Below are positions 32,349 to 42,400 of a DNA stretch of 64,000 nt, one piece after another. The stretch is from Rebecca billardiae RCC1528 (taxonomy: Eukaryota; Haptophyta): the NCBI GenBank assembly GCA_965240325.2, contig OZ251223.1, positions 2,790,001 to 2,854,000 on the forward strand, written 5' to 3'. The translations under genes and the position numbers were made by a program. How positions within the stretch are numbered: position 1 is the stretch's first letter; the number at the start of each line of letters is the position of its first letter. The notes below the pieces were generated by a model. That model ran no database searches. It saw only the letters and a program-made list of their open reading frames with translations, and had not been told where the DNA came from.

Positions 32349-33209
32349 CTACTGCCAGGCTGCGCCCACTGCTGGCGGCCGCTGCATGGTCCAGATGGGC
32401 GGTGGCTCGTCACCGTCGATCAGAAGACGCGGATCGACGCGCCCGGCCGTCTCCACCTTCTCGACCACGGTATACCCGAGCTTGGCATAGATGCGCATGT
32501 TCCGCTCGCCCGCCGCCTCCAGGTAGCATGGCACAGGCAGCTCGGCCGCTGAGTTCGCCAGCGCGGCGACGGCGTCAAGTGCCGTGCGAGTGCAGCCGCG
32601 GCCCTGGAAGCTTGGGCTCACCGCTTGCACCAGGATGTACCAGTACACGTCGCCAAGCATGGTGCGCTCTGCCTGATCCTTCATGTCAAGAGTCTGCTCG
32701 TTCAGAGCCTCGAGTCGCGCCATCGCATGCGGCGGGTAGGCGGACGGCTTGAGGAGGTCAGGAGGGAGCGAAGCGATCATGAGAGCAAGTCGCAGCATGT
32801 GCGGCTTGCAGAATGACCTCGAATCCGCAAAGCGTGTCCGTCCTGGCGGGAGGACGACAGTGACCGACATGAGCTTGGAAGTGTCCAGGTCGCGCACGCC
32901 GACCACAAGGCCGTACATCCAGCCGAGGTTGAAGGTGAACTCCATGTACCAGCGCATCCAGGCCAGACGCGCTGGGTCGTCCCACTTGCCATAGAGGGGC
33001 TTGCCTAGCGACCAGTTGAACATCAGCTCGGGATCGGTGGTGGCCGTGCCGGCAAACGCGAGCGCCATCGCCTCGACGGCCTCTGCGCGGTCGCGAGGGA
33101 ACAGACGAACGACCTCGTGGCCCTTGTCCTTGCGCTGGAGGCGGATGGTGTCGAGCACCTCAAGGGCGCTCCTCTCGAGCTTGGCGTACGTGTTGGTCGC
33201 GCAGGGCAT
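32349..33209 (-). CDS. GNAT-family N-acetyltransferase-like protein
   Basis: 286 aa from ATG 33209; the frame is open further upstream, but this ATG sits just inside the divergent promoter. The C-terminal third is GNAT-like: QAVSPSFQGRGCTRTALDAV resembles the acetyl-CoA-binding motif A (Q/R-x-x-G-x-G/A), and YLEAAGERNMRIYAKLGYTV matches the closing motif in which the side chain of a Tyr acts as general acid. The first half (VVRLFPRDRAEAVEAMALAF, WYMEFTFNLGWMYGLVVGV) also fits the beta-alpha start of such proteins. The substrate is unknown; fungal and algal GNATs of this length act on small molecules. No targeting signal is visible. Intronless. Confidence 0.8.
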   Translation of the reverse strand: MPCATNTYAKLERSALEVLDTIRLQRKDKGHEVVRLFPRDRAEAVEAMALAFAGTATTDPELMFNWSLGKPLYGKWDDPARLAWMRWYMEFTFNLGWMYGLVVGVRDLDTSKLMSVTVVLPPGRTRFADSRSFCKPHMLRLALMIASLPPDLLKPSAYPPHAMARLEALNEQTLDMKDQAERTMLGDVYWYILVQAVSPSFQGRGCTRTALDAVAALANSAAELPVPCYLEAAGERNMRIYAKLGYTVVEKVETAGRVDPRLLIDGDEPPPIWTMQRPPAVGAAWQ

Positions 33210-33487
33210 GGGTCTTTGCTGCGTGTGTCGGTGTCGTGAGCAAGCGGGACTCGGACGGGATATCGTCGGCAAGGCGGTCGGCCTCTCTGCTCGGGCGAAC
33301 TCGAGACCGCCGTCCGGCCCGGCACCGGAGTACAGCGCCACCGGACGCACGGCTGGCGAGCTCGCGTCCCCGCCCGCCAGCCCCCGACCCCCCGGCATTC
33401 GCGGAGAGCCGGAGAGCGAAAGGGCCGTCCCCGCGGCCGACCGAGGCCGTCGCCCCTCGCGCCCTTGTGTGCGCCCGTCGGGGCACC
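33210..33487. promoter_or_regulatory. Putative bidirectional promoter, GNAT / F-box-LRR
   Basis: 278 bp between divergent starts, with open frames on both strands caused by GC richness. No defined element is seen. Confidence 0.4.
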
Positions 33488-35815
33488 ATGATCGCGCGCG
33501 CCCACTCCATCGACTTCACTCGCCGCGTCGCCCCGGCGCGTCTCGACCGCAACGGCGGCGCCGCCCCCCTCCCACCGGCGCGCCCGCTCTCCGCCCTTCA
33601 CGACGCGGACGTGCTCGCCCACCTGTTCTCGTCCGGCTTCATGCCGGTGGCGAGCGCGTGGCGCTGCCGCCGCGTGTGCCGCGTGTGGGCGCGCGCGATC
33701 CGCGACGCCTCGCTCTACACGCCCGCCCTCGCGCTGCCGGCGGAGCGGCTGCCGCTCGACTCCACCGCGCCCACGTTTGTTGCTGAGCTCGACCTCTCTG
33801 GCTGCACTGGCCTCGACGATGCCAACTGCTCGCAGCTGATGGGGCTACTGGAGTGGCGCCCGCCGACCGCCGCCCTCGGCACCGAGCTCGCGATCAGCGT
33901 GCGGCTCGACGGCTGCACCTGGCTGCGAGCGCGCATCCCGTCGCTCGTCTGGGCGCACGCGCCGCGGCGAGTGCGCAACCGGCACGTGGCGTCGCGCGGC
34001 GGCACCGTCACGCTGCGGCACATCTCGCTGCGCGACTGCGTGTCGCTCGACCTCTCGACGCTGGCGGCGATGCTCTGCGCGCCGCTGCGTATCTCGGGCA
34101 AGGCCGAGCACGGCGGCACGGGCGGGCTCGGCAGCGCAGGCATCGTGACGCTCGACCTGGCCGGCTGCACGGGCGTGCGCGGCGCGCTCGCCGGCGTGCT
34201 CGGCACCCTGTGCCCGCAGCTGCGCCACCTGGACGTGAGCGGCCTGGGCGCGCTCAGCGCGGGCGTGCCCTCCGCGCCCGCCGAGCGCCTCGCCGCCGCG
34301 GCGGCGGCCGCCGCGCGGCAGAGCCCGGCGGCGCAGCCCGCCCTCGCGCGGTCCTTTTCCGAGGGCGGCGCGGGCGCGGGCCGTCCGCGCGCGGCCAGCC
34401 TGAGCAGCTCGCTCGGCGCCGGCTCGAGCGGTGCGGATCCGTCCGCACCGGCGCCGGCAGCGGTGGACGTGCGTGGGTACTCCTCGCTGCTGCGCACGCT
34501 CGGCCGCTCGCTCGTCTCGCTCACGCTCGACCGCACGCCCCTGGGCGACAGCGGGATGCGCGCGCTCGCCGACGCGGCCGACGGCGCCTCTCGCACTCGG
34601 CTGCCGGCCATCACGCTGCCCCTGCAGCACCTCAGCCTGTGCGGCTGCGGGCTGAGCGCCGACGGCGTGCGCGCGCTCGTGCGCGCGCTCACGCCGCCCG
34701 CCTCAGCACCGCCCCCGCCGCTCCCCCCGCCGCCGCCGCTGCCGCCCGCGCTCGCGGCCGCGGGCGACGCTGAGCTGGTCGAGGCCGCCTTGGCAGACGC
34801 GCTCGGCGCGCTGGCGGCGCACGAGGCGGTGCCGCCGCCGCCGCCGCCCGCGCCGGTGGCGGCGCTGCAGCTGCGCGCGCTGCGGCTCGCGGGGAACGCG
34901 CGCATCTCCGACGAGCGCGCCCTCGCCGAGCTGCTCTGCGCGCCGGGCGCGTGCGCGCTCGAGACGCTCGACGTGTCGGCCAGCTCTTTCGGGTGGCGCC
35001 GGCCGGGCGCGGCCGCGGCGGCAGAGCGGCCGAGCGCGAGCCTGTGCGCCGCCATCGTGAGACACCCGGCCCTCCGGCTTGTGCGCGCGCGCGCGTGCGA
35101 CGGGCTCGGGGCGGGCGTGCTCGCAGCGCTCGCGGACGCGCGCTGGGCGATCGAGACGCCGCCGCCGATGCTGCCCGCCGACGCGTTTGCGCTCGCGCGA
35201 GACGGCGCGCTCTGGCCCGCGCCCGCAGCCGGGGGGCCGGACGCGCCGCCGTGCATCGAGGCAGACCCGCCTCCGCTCGAGGAGGAGGAGGCCGCCGACG
35301 CCGCGGAGCGCGCTCTGGCCAGTGGCGCGCTCACCGCCGGCACCGGCCTCGCGGCCGTGCGCGCCGCGCGCGCGCGTGGACGCGCGCAGGCGACGCCGTC
35401 GCCGGGGTCGGCCGAGCACTCTCGGCACGCGGGCGCGGGCGCAGGCGCAGGCGAGCCTCCACCCGCCGCGCGCTCGCTGCACTTCTCGCCCGTGCGGCCC
35501 GTCGAGCCCGCTGCGCCGCCTTCGGAGCCCCCGCGCGACGCCGCTGCCGCGATGCGGGCGATGATCGCCGCCGCGACGCCCGCCCCGAAGGATGAGGACG
35601 CCCCCTCATCCGCGCCCACGCGTCCCGGGACGCGCCCGGCTCAGCAATCCTCAGCAGCTCGCGCGGCCAAAGCCAGCGGCGCGGGCCAGCCGGATACCGG
35701 CACAAGCCGTGCCGCCATGCCAACAAAGCAGCGTCGCTCCGCGGGCACCACGGCCGGGGACGACGAAGACGACGGGCAACGTACCACTTTCCGAGCGAGC
35801 TGGCTCCGCAGGTGA
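33488..35815 (+). CDS. F-box/leucine-rich-repeat protein (FBXL-like)
   Basis: 775 aa from ATG 33488 (context GCACCATGA). Residues 38-75 (LHDADVLAHLFSSGFMPVAS, then WRCRRVCRVWARA) form an F-box-like motif that would bind SKP1 in an SCF ubiquitin ligase. Then come amino-acid-type LRRs: FVAELDLSGCTGLDDANC, LRHISLRDCVSLDLSTL, IVTLDLAGCTGVRG, LRHLDVSGLGALSAG and LQHLSLCGCGLSADGVRAL. They are broken up by Ala/Pro/Gly-rich inserts, including a long proline run near 34705-34745. The C-terminal 200 residues are disordered. Substrate recognition would be by the LRR surface; the target cannot be guessed. Intronless. It shares its 5' region with the GNAT gene. Confidence 0.85.
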   Translation: MIARAHSIDFTRRVAPARLDRNGGAAPLPPARPLSALHDADVLAHLFSSGFMPVASAWRCRRVCRVWARAIRDASLYTPALALPAERLPLDSTAPTFVAELDLSGCTGLDDANCSQLMGLLEWRPPTAALGTELAISVRLDGCTWLRARIPSLVWAHAPRRVRNRHVASRGGTVTLRHISLRDCVSLDLSTLAAMLCAPLRISGKAEHGGTGGLGSAGIVTLDLAGCTGVRGALAGVLGTLCPQLRHLDVSGLGALSAGVPSAPAERLAAAAAAAARQSPAAQPALARSFSEGGAGAGRPRAASLSSSLGAGSSGADPSAPAPAAVDVRGYSSLLRTLGRSLVSLTLDRTPLGDSGMRALADAADGASRTRLPAITLPLQHLSLCGCGLSADGVRALVRALTPPASAPPPPLPPPPPLPPALAAAGDAELVEAALADALGALAAHEAVPPPPPPAPVAALQLRALRLAGNARISDERALAELLCAPGACALETLDVSASSFGWRRPGAAAAAERPSASLCAAIVRHPALRLVRARACDGLGAGVLAALADARWAIETPPPMLPADAFALARDGALWPAPAAGGPDAPPCIEADPPPLEEEEAADAAERALASGALTAGTGLAAVRAARARGRAQATPSPGSAEHSRHAGAGAGAGEPPPAARSLHFSPVRPVEPAAPPSEPPRDAAAAMRAMIAAATPAPKDEDAPSSAPTRPGTRPAQQSSAARAAKASGAGQPDTGTSRAAMPTKQRRSAGTTAGDDEDDGQRTTFRASWLRR

Positions 35816-36249
35816 TCTACGATATGACGATAAGTATAACGACGCGCACGACCTAAATTTAAAATCTAAATCCACCTACAAAATCCCCATAAAGTCCTGC
35901 GCATACTACATCCGAATAACTAAGCTGATGCTACTCGATCTGTATTTTTGATTATTTTGCGCGGAGCACGTGCCCCCCCCCCCCCCCCCCCCCTCCCCCC
36001 CCCCCCGGCTTTCGCTCACGCTCAGACCTTTCGAATTTGGCCCTTACTGATTCGGGGGGGCCGTGGGCGTGGTCGGGCCGTGCGGCCCGTGCGCCATGAC
36101 GGCCATATGATCGTCGATGATGATATATATGATGCTGATAGATGCGCTGAGACTGATTCTGATGATGTGCTAGTATACAAATGCAGCCCAGGCCGAGCGG
36201 GCGCTGCGCCTCTGGGACACGGGCCGGCCTCGAGGGCGAGCCCGATGGT
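35816..36249. other. Intergenic region between convergent genes, with long poly-C tract
   Basis: 434 bp. It starts A/T-rich, then has a run of 21 C (35973-35993), one T and 12 C (35995-36006), followed by GATGAT-type simple sequence near 36110-36165. No gene is seen. The C-tract could form an i-motif, or a G-quadruplex on the other strand. Confidence 0.7.
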
Positions 36250-37884
36250 TCAGTTGGTGACCGCCTGGCCAACCACGTGCCCCGTCGAGAGGATCATGGC
36301 GGCAAATCCAAGGCCGAGCAGCAGCGAGAACGCACGCTGCTCGAGCTCGACGGGGGCCGTGCTCTCAGAGCCGACGCCGAGGGAAGTCCACGTGTCCAGC
36401 CAGTTGTGCGCGCCTCGTCGCTCGCCGAGGCCCAGCCCGATGGCCGCGGGCACGATGTAGATGATGGTCGTGCCCAGGAGGGCGCCGCGCAGCGCGACGA
36501 CAAGCAGCATTTCAGACGCGCCCGCGAGCGCGAGCGATGTGGTCGTGACAAAGAGCGCGAGGGCGAGCCTTGTGTCCACCTCCTCCGAGGAGAGCCTCGG
36601 AGGCGGCTCGGCGGCCTCCCGCCGCGGCTCCTGCGAGGGCAGCGCGAAGGTCGGCGGCGGCAGACCCGCCACCGGTGCGCCGAGTGCGCCGGCCACCTGC
36701 TCGCCCACGTGGCCGGAGGTGAGCAGCCCGCGCAGCGCGAGCATCATCAGCAGGTACGACGACAGCACGCCCGCGGCGGTGGCGAGCTGCGCGCCCATCG
36801 CGAGCGGGTCGGACGGCGCGAACGAGCTCAGCGCGAAGTCGGAGACAGCGCCCGCGAAGAGCGAGTGCGACGCGCTGATCACTGCGCCGTACAGCAGCAC
36901 CGCCGCGCCGAACGCGCCCGCCGTCACGCCGCTGAAGCGCAGCGGCGTGCTGTCTTCGAGCTCAGCGTAGTAGCGCGGCACGTCGCAGTGGCACATGTAC
37001 GCAGTCGACATGGAGGCGACCACGGCGAGCCACGGGGCGGAGGCACCAGTGCTCGAGGCCGCGTGCGCCGACGCGTCCGAGACGGATGTCGCCGCAGCGA
37101 GCGCCGCGTCCGAGTCGTAGAAGTAGGCGCCGCCCGGGGCGTACGTGCCATCGCACGCGCGCGTCAGCACGAGGCCGACCGAGAGCGCCTTGGCGACGAC
37201 GCCGCCGATGGAGCTCGGCGTGAGCGAGGCGAGGTCACGCCAGGCGAGCACGCCGAGCAGCAGCGGCGGCGCCATCATGAGCACGGCGATCCGGTGCGGA
37301 TCCTCGGCGAGCCACGCGCTGTGCTCGTTGAGCAGTGCGGCAGCCGCGCTGTGCGCGACAAAGGGCTCGAGCAACTCGCCCAGCGCGATCTGGTACTGCG
37401 CGCACGAGCCGAGCGCGTACGCTGCCACGATGAGCTGCACGAGCTGCGCCGGTGCGCGCAGGGGCGGGCCTGCTTGCTGCCACAGCTCGTCGAGCGACTT
37501 GGCGCCGGTCCGCTCGCAGAACAGGCCAATGAGCGCAAAGGTCGCGGCAGAGCCCGCGCCCAGCGCCGCGAGGAAGCCCAGCGTCGTCAGGAGCGGCAGC
37601 TCGCGGGCCGATGCGGGGATGCAGAAGAGCCCTGTACCGATCATCATGTTGAAGATCGCGCCAGAGACTGCGAGCGGTGAGAGGCCGCGCGTCTCACTGC
37701 GCGAGGCGGAGCGCGCCGGCTTCCCGTCGACAGGCATCTCGAGCATTGCGGCGCACGCACGCGGGGCGCGCGCCGAGCGGACGGCCGACACGTGCGGCCG
37801 ATAGCCGTGGCCGGGCGCGCGAAGACCCGCCCCGCCCTGAGCGCACAGGGCGGCCGCGAGGACAGCGCACACCACGCGGCCCAT
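36250..37884 (-). CDS. Amino-acid permease (tryptophan/tyrosine permease-like), probably plastid-targeted
   Basis: 544 aa from ATG 37884. About eleven hydrophobic segments follow a polar N-terminus. The first one after the leader, LSPLAVSGAIFNMMIGTGLF followed by CIPASARELP, carries the unwound G-T-G signature of APC-superfamily transporters, and the order of segments resembles the aromatic-amino-acid permeases (HAAAP/Trp-Tyr permease group) that plants keep in the plastid envelope. The leader reads as a signal peptide (MGRVVCAVLAAALCAQGGAG) followed by a basic, Ala/Ser/Arg-rich stretch with few acidic residues up to about residue 48. That bipartite form is typical of proteins sent to a secondary plastid. 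A cytosolic loop after TM8-9 is Pro/Glu-rich. Substrate inferred only. Confidence 0.8.
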   Translation of the reverse strand: MGRVVCAVLAAALCAQGGAGLRAPGHGYRPHVSAVRSARAPRACAAMLEMPVDGKPARSASRSETRGLSPLAVSGAIFNMMIGTGLFCIPASARELPLLTTLGFLAALGAGSAATFALIGLFCERTGAKSLDELWQQAGPPLRAPAQLVQLIVAAYALGSCAQYQIALGELLEPFVAHSAAAALLNEHSAWLAEDPHRIAVLMMAPPLLLGVLAWRDLASLTPSSIGGVVAKALSVGLVLTRACDGTYAPGGAYFYDSDAALAAATSVSDASAHAASSTGASAPWLAVVASMSTAYMCHCDVPRYYAELEDSTPLRFSGVTAGAFGAAVLLYGAVISASHSLFAGAVSDFALSSFAPSDPLAMGAQLATAAGVLSSYLLMMLALRGLLTSGHVGEQVAGALGAPVAGLPPPTFALPSQEPRREAAEPPPRLSSEEVDTRLALALFVTTTSLALAGASEMLLVVALRGALLGTTIIYIVPAAIGLGLGERRGAHNWLDTWTSLGVGSESTAPVELEQRAFSLLLGLGFAAMILSTGHVVGQAVTN

Positions 37885-38061
37885 TCCGTTGGAATGGTAC
37901 CCGCCCACCTCCGCCCGGGCCGGCGGCGGCGGGGCGGCGGCGGCGCCTGGCTGGAGAGACAACTGGCTGCTGGGAGAATGATGGCTTATGGGCTTATGGC
38001 CAGGGTACATAATTGTATGGGGGTACTACCCACTTTTGAAGTTGAGTATTACTCATCCACG
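37885..38061. promoter_or_regulatory. Putative bidirectional promoter, permease / sulfotransferase-like
   Basis: 177 bp between divergent starts. The half nearer the plus gene is A/T-rich (TGGGGGTACTACCCACTTTT, about 38019-38038, contains an inverted repeat GGGGGTAC/GTACCC-like). Confidence 0.45.
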
Positions 38062-39081
38062 ATGGCAGCCGCGCGGAATCCTCGCTGCTCGCTCACTACT
38101 ACGAGCTTACTGCTCGTGGTCGTGCGCGCGAGTGGCGCGGACGAGGCGAAGAGGTTTGTCCTCCTCTCCACGCAGCACAGCGGCACTCACTTTGTGAGAA
38201 GCGTACTGTCGCAGTGCCCTGGGCTGCTGATGGGCAACGAGATCCTGGCGACCAAGTCTGACAACAATAGGCGTTGTCGTCGGCCACGCGCGAGCCCAGG
38301 GCACCACGCGTATGGTGCGGGGGCGCTGGGCGTGATGGATCGATTCTGGGGGCTCGCGCCCTTCGAGGACCCGCGCATGCGGCCCGACCCGGCGGCGTCT
38401 ACGCGCGGCAGCTCAGCTGAGAGCTGCGTGATCCACGGGTATGACGGCACGCTCGGCACGCCTGCCGAGGCGGATGCCGCCGTCCGTGGGGCGACTGCCC
38501 TCGGCTTTCTGTGGCAAATGGCGCAGGGGTGGTGGCCGCTCGACGAATGGCTCGAGCCGCTGCGGCAGCGCGGTGTGCGCGTGCTGCTGCTCTCGCGTGC
38601 CAACGTCATCGCGCACGCAATGGCCTCCTCAAACCTCAAAAAAAACAGCACTCGCGCCGGGGACGAAGCGGCGGTGCCAGGCGTTGCGCAGATGCTGGTG
38701 AGAATGAGCAAACGTGGGGCGGATCTCGCGCAGCTGCGCAGCGCAGAGGCGCAACTGCGTGCCCACAACGTGTCTGTCCTCCCGCTCACGTACGAGCTCC
38801 TGCTTGCGCGTCCAGGGGAGGAGTTCGCGCGCGCCCTGCGCTTCATCGGTGCCGATCCCGCCGCGCGCAGGCTCGACGACGGCACCGTCCGCTGTCGGGA
38901 AGCGAATGTGAGCATCAGCTTTGGCACCAAACACCACACTCGCACGCCATGGGAGTACTTTCTGCGCTCGAAGAGCGACGACCAGGTCGCGGTGCAGGTG
39001 CTGCGGCAGTGCAGGGAGATGCACCCGCCTGTCTGCAGGGCGTGCATGCTCGACGACTCCTGCAGCTCGGGCTATGCCTAG
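38062..39081 (+). CDS. Sulfotransferase-like type II membrane or secreted protein
   Basis: 339 aa from ATG 38062. The N-terminus has a short basic start and a hydrophobic stretch (SLTTTSLLLVVV), which fits a Golgi signal anchor or signal peptide. FVLLSTQHSGTHFVRSVL (32-49) matches the PAPS 5'-phosphosulfate loop of sulfotransferases (usual core P-K/R-S-G-T), with QHSGTH here. VRVLLLSRANVIAHAMASSN fits the 3'-phosphate-binding motif (R-x7-S). Cysteines are paired in the C-terminal part (CREANVSISF, and four Cys in the last 30 residues), again fitting the secretory route. It would transfer sulfate from PAPS to a glycan or similar acceptor; the acceptor is unknown. Upstream in-frame ATGs exist (37981 onward) but lie in promoter-like sequence. 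Intronless. Confidence 0.75.
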   Translation: MAAARNPRCSLTTTSLLLVVVRASGADEAKRFVLLSTQHSGTHFVRSVLSQCPGLLMGNEILATKSDNNRRCRRPRASPGHHAYGAGALGVMDRFWGLAPFEDPRMRPDPAASTRGSSAESCVIHGYDGTLGTPAEADAAVRGATALGFLWQMAQGWWPLDEWLEPLRQRGVRVLLLSRANVIAHAMASSNLKKNSTRAGDEAAVPGVAQMLVRMSKRGADLAQLRSAEAQLRAHNVSVLPLTYELLLARPGEEFARALRFIGADPAARRLDDGTVRCREANVSISFGTKHHTRTPWEYFLRSKSDDQVAVQVLRQCREMHPPVCRACMLDDSCSSGYA

Positions 39082-39403
39082 CAGTAGAACGACTGCGTCT
39101 GCTTCACGTAAGCTACGTAGTACGTACTTACTGTTGCACGCGGCCTGCTGCATGTCGACACAATGCTGCATGTCGCGTGGCGGCGAGTCGCTCGAGCTGA
39201 TGCGCTTAGTGATCGGCGCTAGCAGCGCAATATATACGACATCAGCAGCGCGATGACAGTAGTACCTATACCGCGCGCAGTAGCCATCAGTGGGTAAATT
39301 ATTAGCTTCAAAGACAAAGGGCCGGAAGGCGGAATCGGCCGGATCGCCCGGTCATCAGCTGGGCCTGGGGCGAATCCTGCTCACAGCACTACTGGATCGT
39401 ACG
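39082..39403. other. Intergenic region between convergent genes
   Basis: 322 bp of mixed composition with repeated CTGCATGTCG/ACAATGCTGCATGTCG words (about 39150-39177). No gene is seen. Confidence 0.55.
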
Positions 39404-42400
39404 TCACGTGATGGTCCGCCTCCTCGGGGGCAGCGTTTGCACCTCGGGCTCGGCCGCCTCGGCGGCGTCGGTGTCGCACGCTGGGCCTGGGTGGTCTCGG
39501 CCCCGAGCGGGCGTCCCTACGCTGATGCGCCGCGCGAGCGCACGCATCACACCGCCCAGCGCGTGCCCTCCCGCCTCAGCCACCTCCGCGGCCGCGCCGA
39601 GCACCGGCCGCGCCACCTTGCTCGCCGCGTTGGCCACGTCCTGAGCGGTGAGCGGCGAGTCCTCGAGCGGCCCGATCACGTGCTGCAGGTCGATCTCCGG
39701 CAGCCAGCGCACGCACAGGCGCCCCCAGAGCAGCCCGTTGGGCCTGCCCGTGCGCACGACGCGCGCGCGGAAGCGCCCATCGCTCGCCGCGCGCCACGCG
39801 CCGTCGTCGCTGTCCATCGGCCGCAGCACCGGCGAGGCTGGCGAGGCGGCGGCGGCGGATGAGGGCGAAGGCGCGCTGAGCGGGAGCATGCAGCTGCCCA
39901 GGTTGATCAGCCCGCGCACCGGGTCGTCCTCGGCGACGATCACACTGAGCTGCTGCAGCTCCAGCGCCCTGCGCGCGCGGCAGCGGCCGAGGAGGGGGCG
40001 GCGGCGGCGGCGCTGCTCGCGTCAGCCGAGCGCGCACGCGCGCACGGCGCGGCGCGGCAAAAGTGGGCGCGCCGCGCGCGCACCACGCGTGCACGGCGAT
40101 CGGCCCGACCGTCAGCGTCGCCGCTCGCGCCGGCTGCATGAACGGCGAGCCTGGGTGCGCCGCGCCGAGCGCCGCGTCGACGGCGGCGAGGCTGGGCGCG
40201 CCCTCGAGGGCGACACCGTGCCAGTCGGAGAGCTGCGCGCTCAGCTCCGTGTCCGCGTCCATGAACGGCGCGGCGACGCGCACGACGATGTTCCGGTTGC
40301 GCGCTGCGCGGCCGGCGGCCGCGACCGTCGCAGGCAGCGCGCGCGCGCGTGCGCGGTGTGTGAGCTGGGCGCGCCGACGGCCTGCGCGCGCGCGCGCGCG
40401 CGCATGGCTGGGCACGCGCGCGGCGGGCGGCCGCGCGCGGCGCCGCGCGCGCACCTGCGCCCTCCTGCCGCGCGGGCGTCCAGCGCAGCTGCTGCAGGTC
40501 GATGAGGAGGGGGCGCGGGTGCGCGGGCGTGAAGCGCGCCGGCGGCGCGCGGAGCAGCACGCTGAGCGCGCGGCACTCGACGGCGGACGACGCATCCCAG
40601 CGCGTCGACGCCGGCTGCGCCGCGGCGGCCGGCTCTGCAGTCGAGCCGCCAACACCGGCGCGGGGAGCCGCGCCTGCGCCCATCGGCGCGTCGTGAGGCC
40701 CGTCGGCGCGATCCTCCCGCGCGTGCTCGGCCACGCCCACGCTGCGCACGTCTCCGCACACGGCGGGCGCCGAGTGCACGGCGAACACGTGCGCGGCACC
40801 CTCGGCGTGCGCGGCTGGCGCGGCCTCGGCGGCGGGCGGCAGCACGGACGCGGGCGGCGGCGCGGGCGCGAGCGGCACGAAGCCGCAGGGCACGCCGCCC
40901 GGCATGTCGCGCAGCAGCGGGCAGGGCTGACCGAGGAGCACAGAGTGCTGGAACTGCGTGTGCCACGGCGTGTGCTCGAGCCCGACCGAGAGGCTGTCGC
41001 CGTCCAGCACAGCGCTCAGCTCGGACGCGAGCGCGTCGGCCGCGCCGCCGGCGGCGGCGGCGCCGCCGCCGCCGCCGGTGCCGCGCCGGCCGCCATCGCG
41101 CCCGCTGCCGCTCGCATCGGACTCGCTGGCGTCCGAGCCCGCGCCCGCGCCCGGCTCGCCGGCGGCGCGCGCGCCGCTCGCGGGCAGGTCGACGCCGACA
41201 AAGCAGAGGGAAGTGAGGCCGCACTGCAGCGCGACGCATGCCGCCCCTCCGCGCGGCTGCGTGTGCGCGCCCGCGCCGCGCGGCAGCCCGAGGCGCCTGC
41301 GCCCGCGGCTGCGCGCGCCGGCCGCGCCGGCGCGCGCCGCGTACGCCGCCGTCTCGATGGAGTGCACGCGCGGCGCGAGGTCAGCGCGCACGAGCCCGCT
41401 GAGGCGCAGCCCGCGCACCGCCGTCGTCGCAAACAGCACGTGCGTCGGTGCGAACGCGCGCAGCAGCAGCCGACCCCATTCCTCCTCGGCCACGGGGCAG
41501 CGCAGCGCGCACACGACCACCACGCTCGTCTCTGCGCGGACGAGCGCGAGGAGCCGCGCGATCGCGGCGGAGCAGCGCTCGGAGGCGGCGGCCTCGCCGC
41601 CACCAGGCTCGGCGTCCGCGCCGTCGGCCGCGCCGCCTCTCGCCGCGCCGCGCGCCGCCTCGCTCACGACGTCCAGGTCGATGCTCGCGCACAGCACGGC
41701 GTGCGAGGCGCACGCGCTGTCGGCGGCGGCGCGGCTCGAGGCGGCGAGGGCGGCGTGCGCGGCGCCCGGGCTCGGCGGCGCGGCGCCCGGCGGCGCGGCG
41801 CGCGGCGGGCTGCGCGGCGCGGGCGGCGGCGCGGCGCCCGCGTGCGCGCCGTCCGCGCCGTCCGGCGCGCCCGGCGGCAGCTCTGCGGCTGAGGCCTGCA
41901 GCGTGTGCAGCAGCGCGGCAAAGAGCTCGCGCACGGCCGCGCTCGGGCACTGCACGTCGAGGAACGAGACGGCGGCCGCGGCGGGCGAGAACTTGAGCCG
42001 GATACGCCGGCGGTCCACCGGCGAGCGCTCCGCGGCGAGCAGCGCGCGCACGCTCACGCGCCGCTTGAGACCGTCTCGCGTCCAGTACGTGAGCGCGGCG
42101 CGCGGCTGGTCGAGCTTGATGTACGCCTCGCGCACCTCGCCGCCCGAGCGGCCGACGAGCTGGATGCCGAAGACGGCGGTGCGCGCCGAGGCGTCGGCGA
42201 GGCCGGCGGCGGGCGCGGCGGGCGGGGCCACGCCGCCGCCGCCGCCCGCCTCCGCGCGCGCGCGCGCGCCGCCCAGCCCGCCCGCTCCGCCGGCCTCGCG
42301 CGCGGCGGCGCGGCCCGCGGCCGGGCTGGTGGGCGCGGAGGCGGAGGCGGCGGCGGCGGCGTCCGTCGGCGCGGACGGGTCGGCGTCTCGCGCGGCGGAG

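Noticed and set aside
37981-38061. Upstream in-frame ATGs for the sulfotransferase-like gene
   Set aside because: They would add a stretch with no similarity to a signal anchor and would consume the short divergent promoter; the ATG at 38062 starts directly before the hydrophobic segment.
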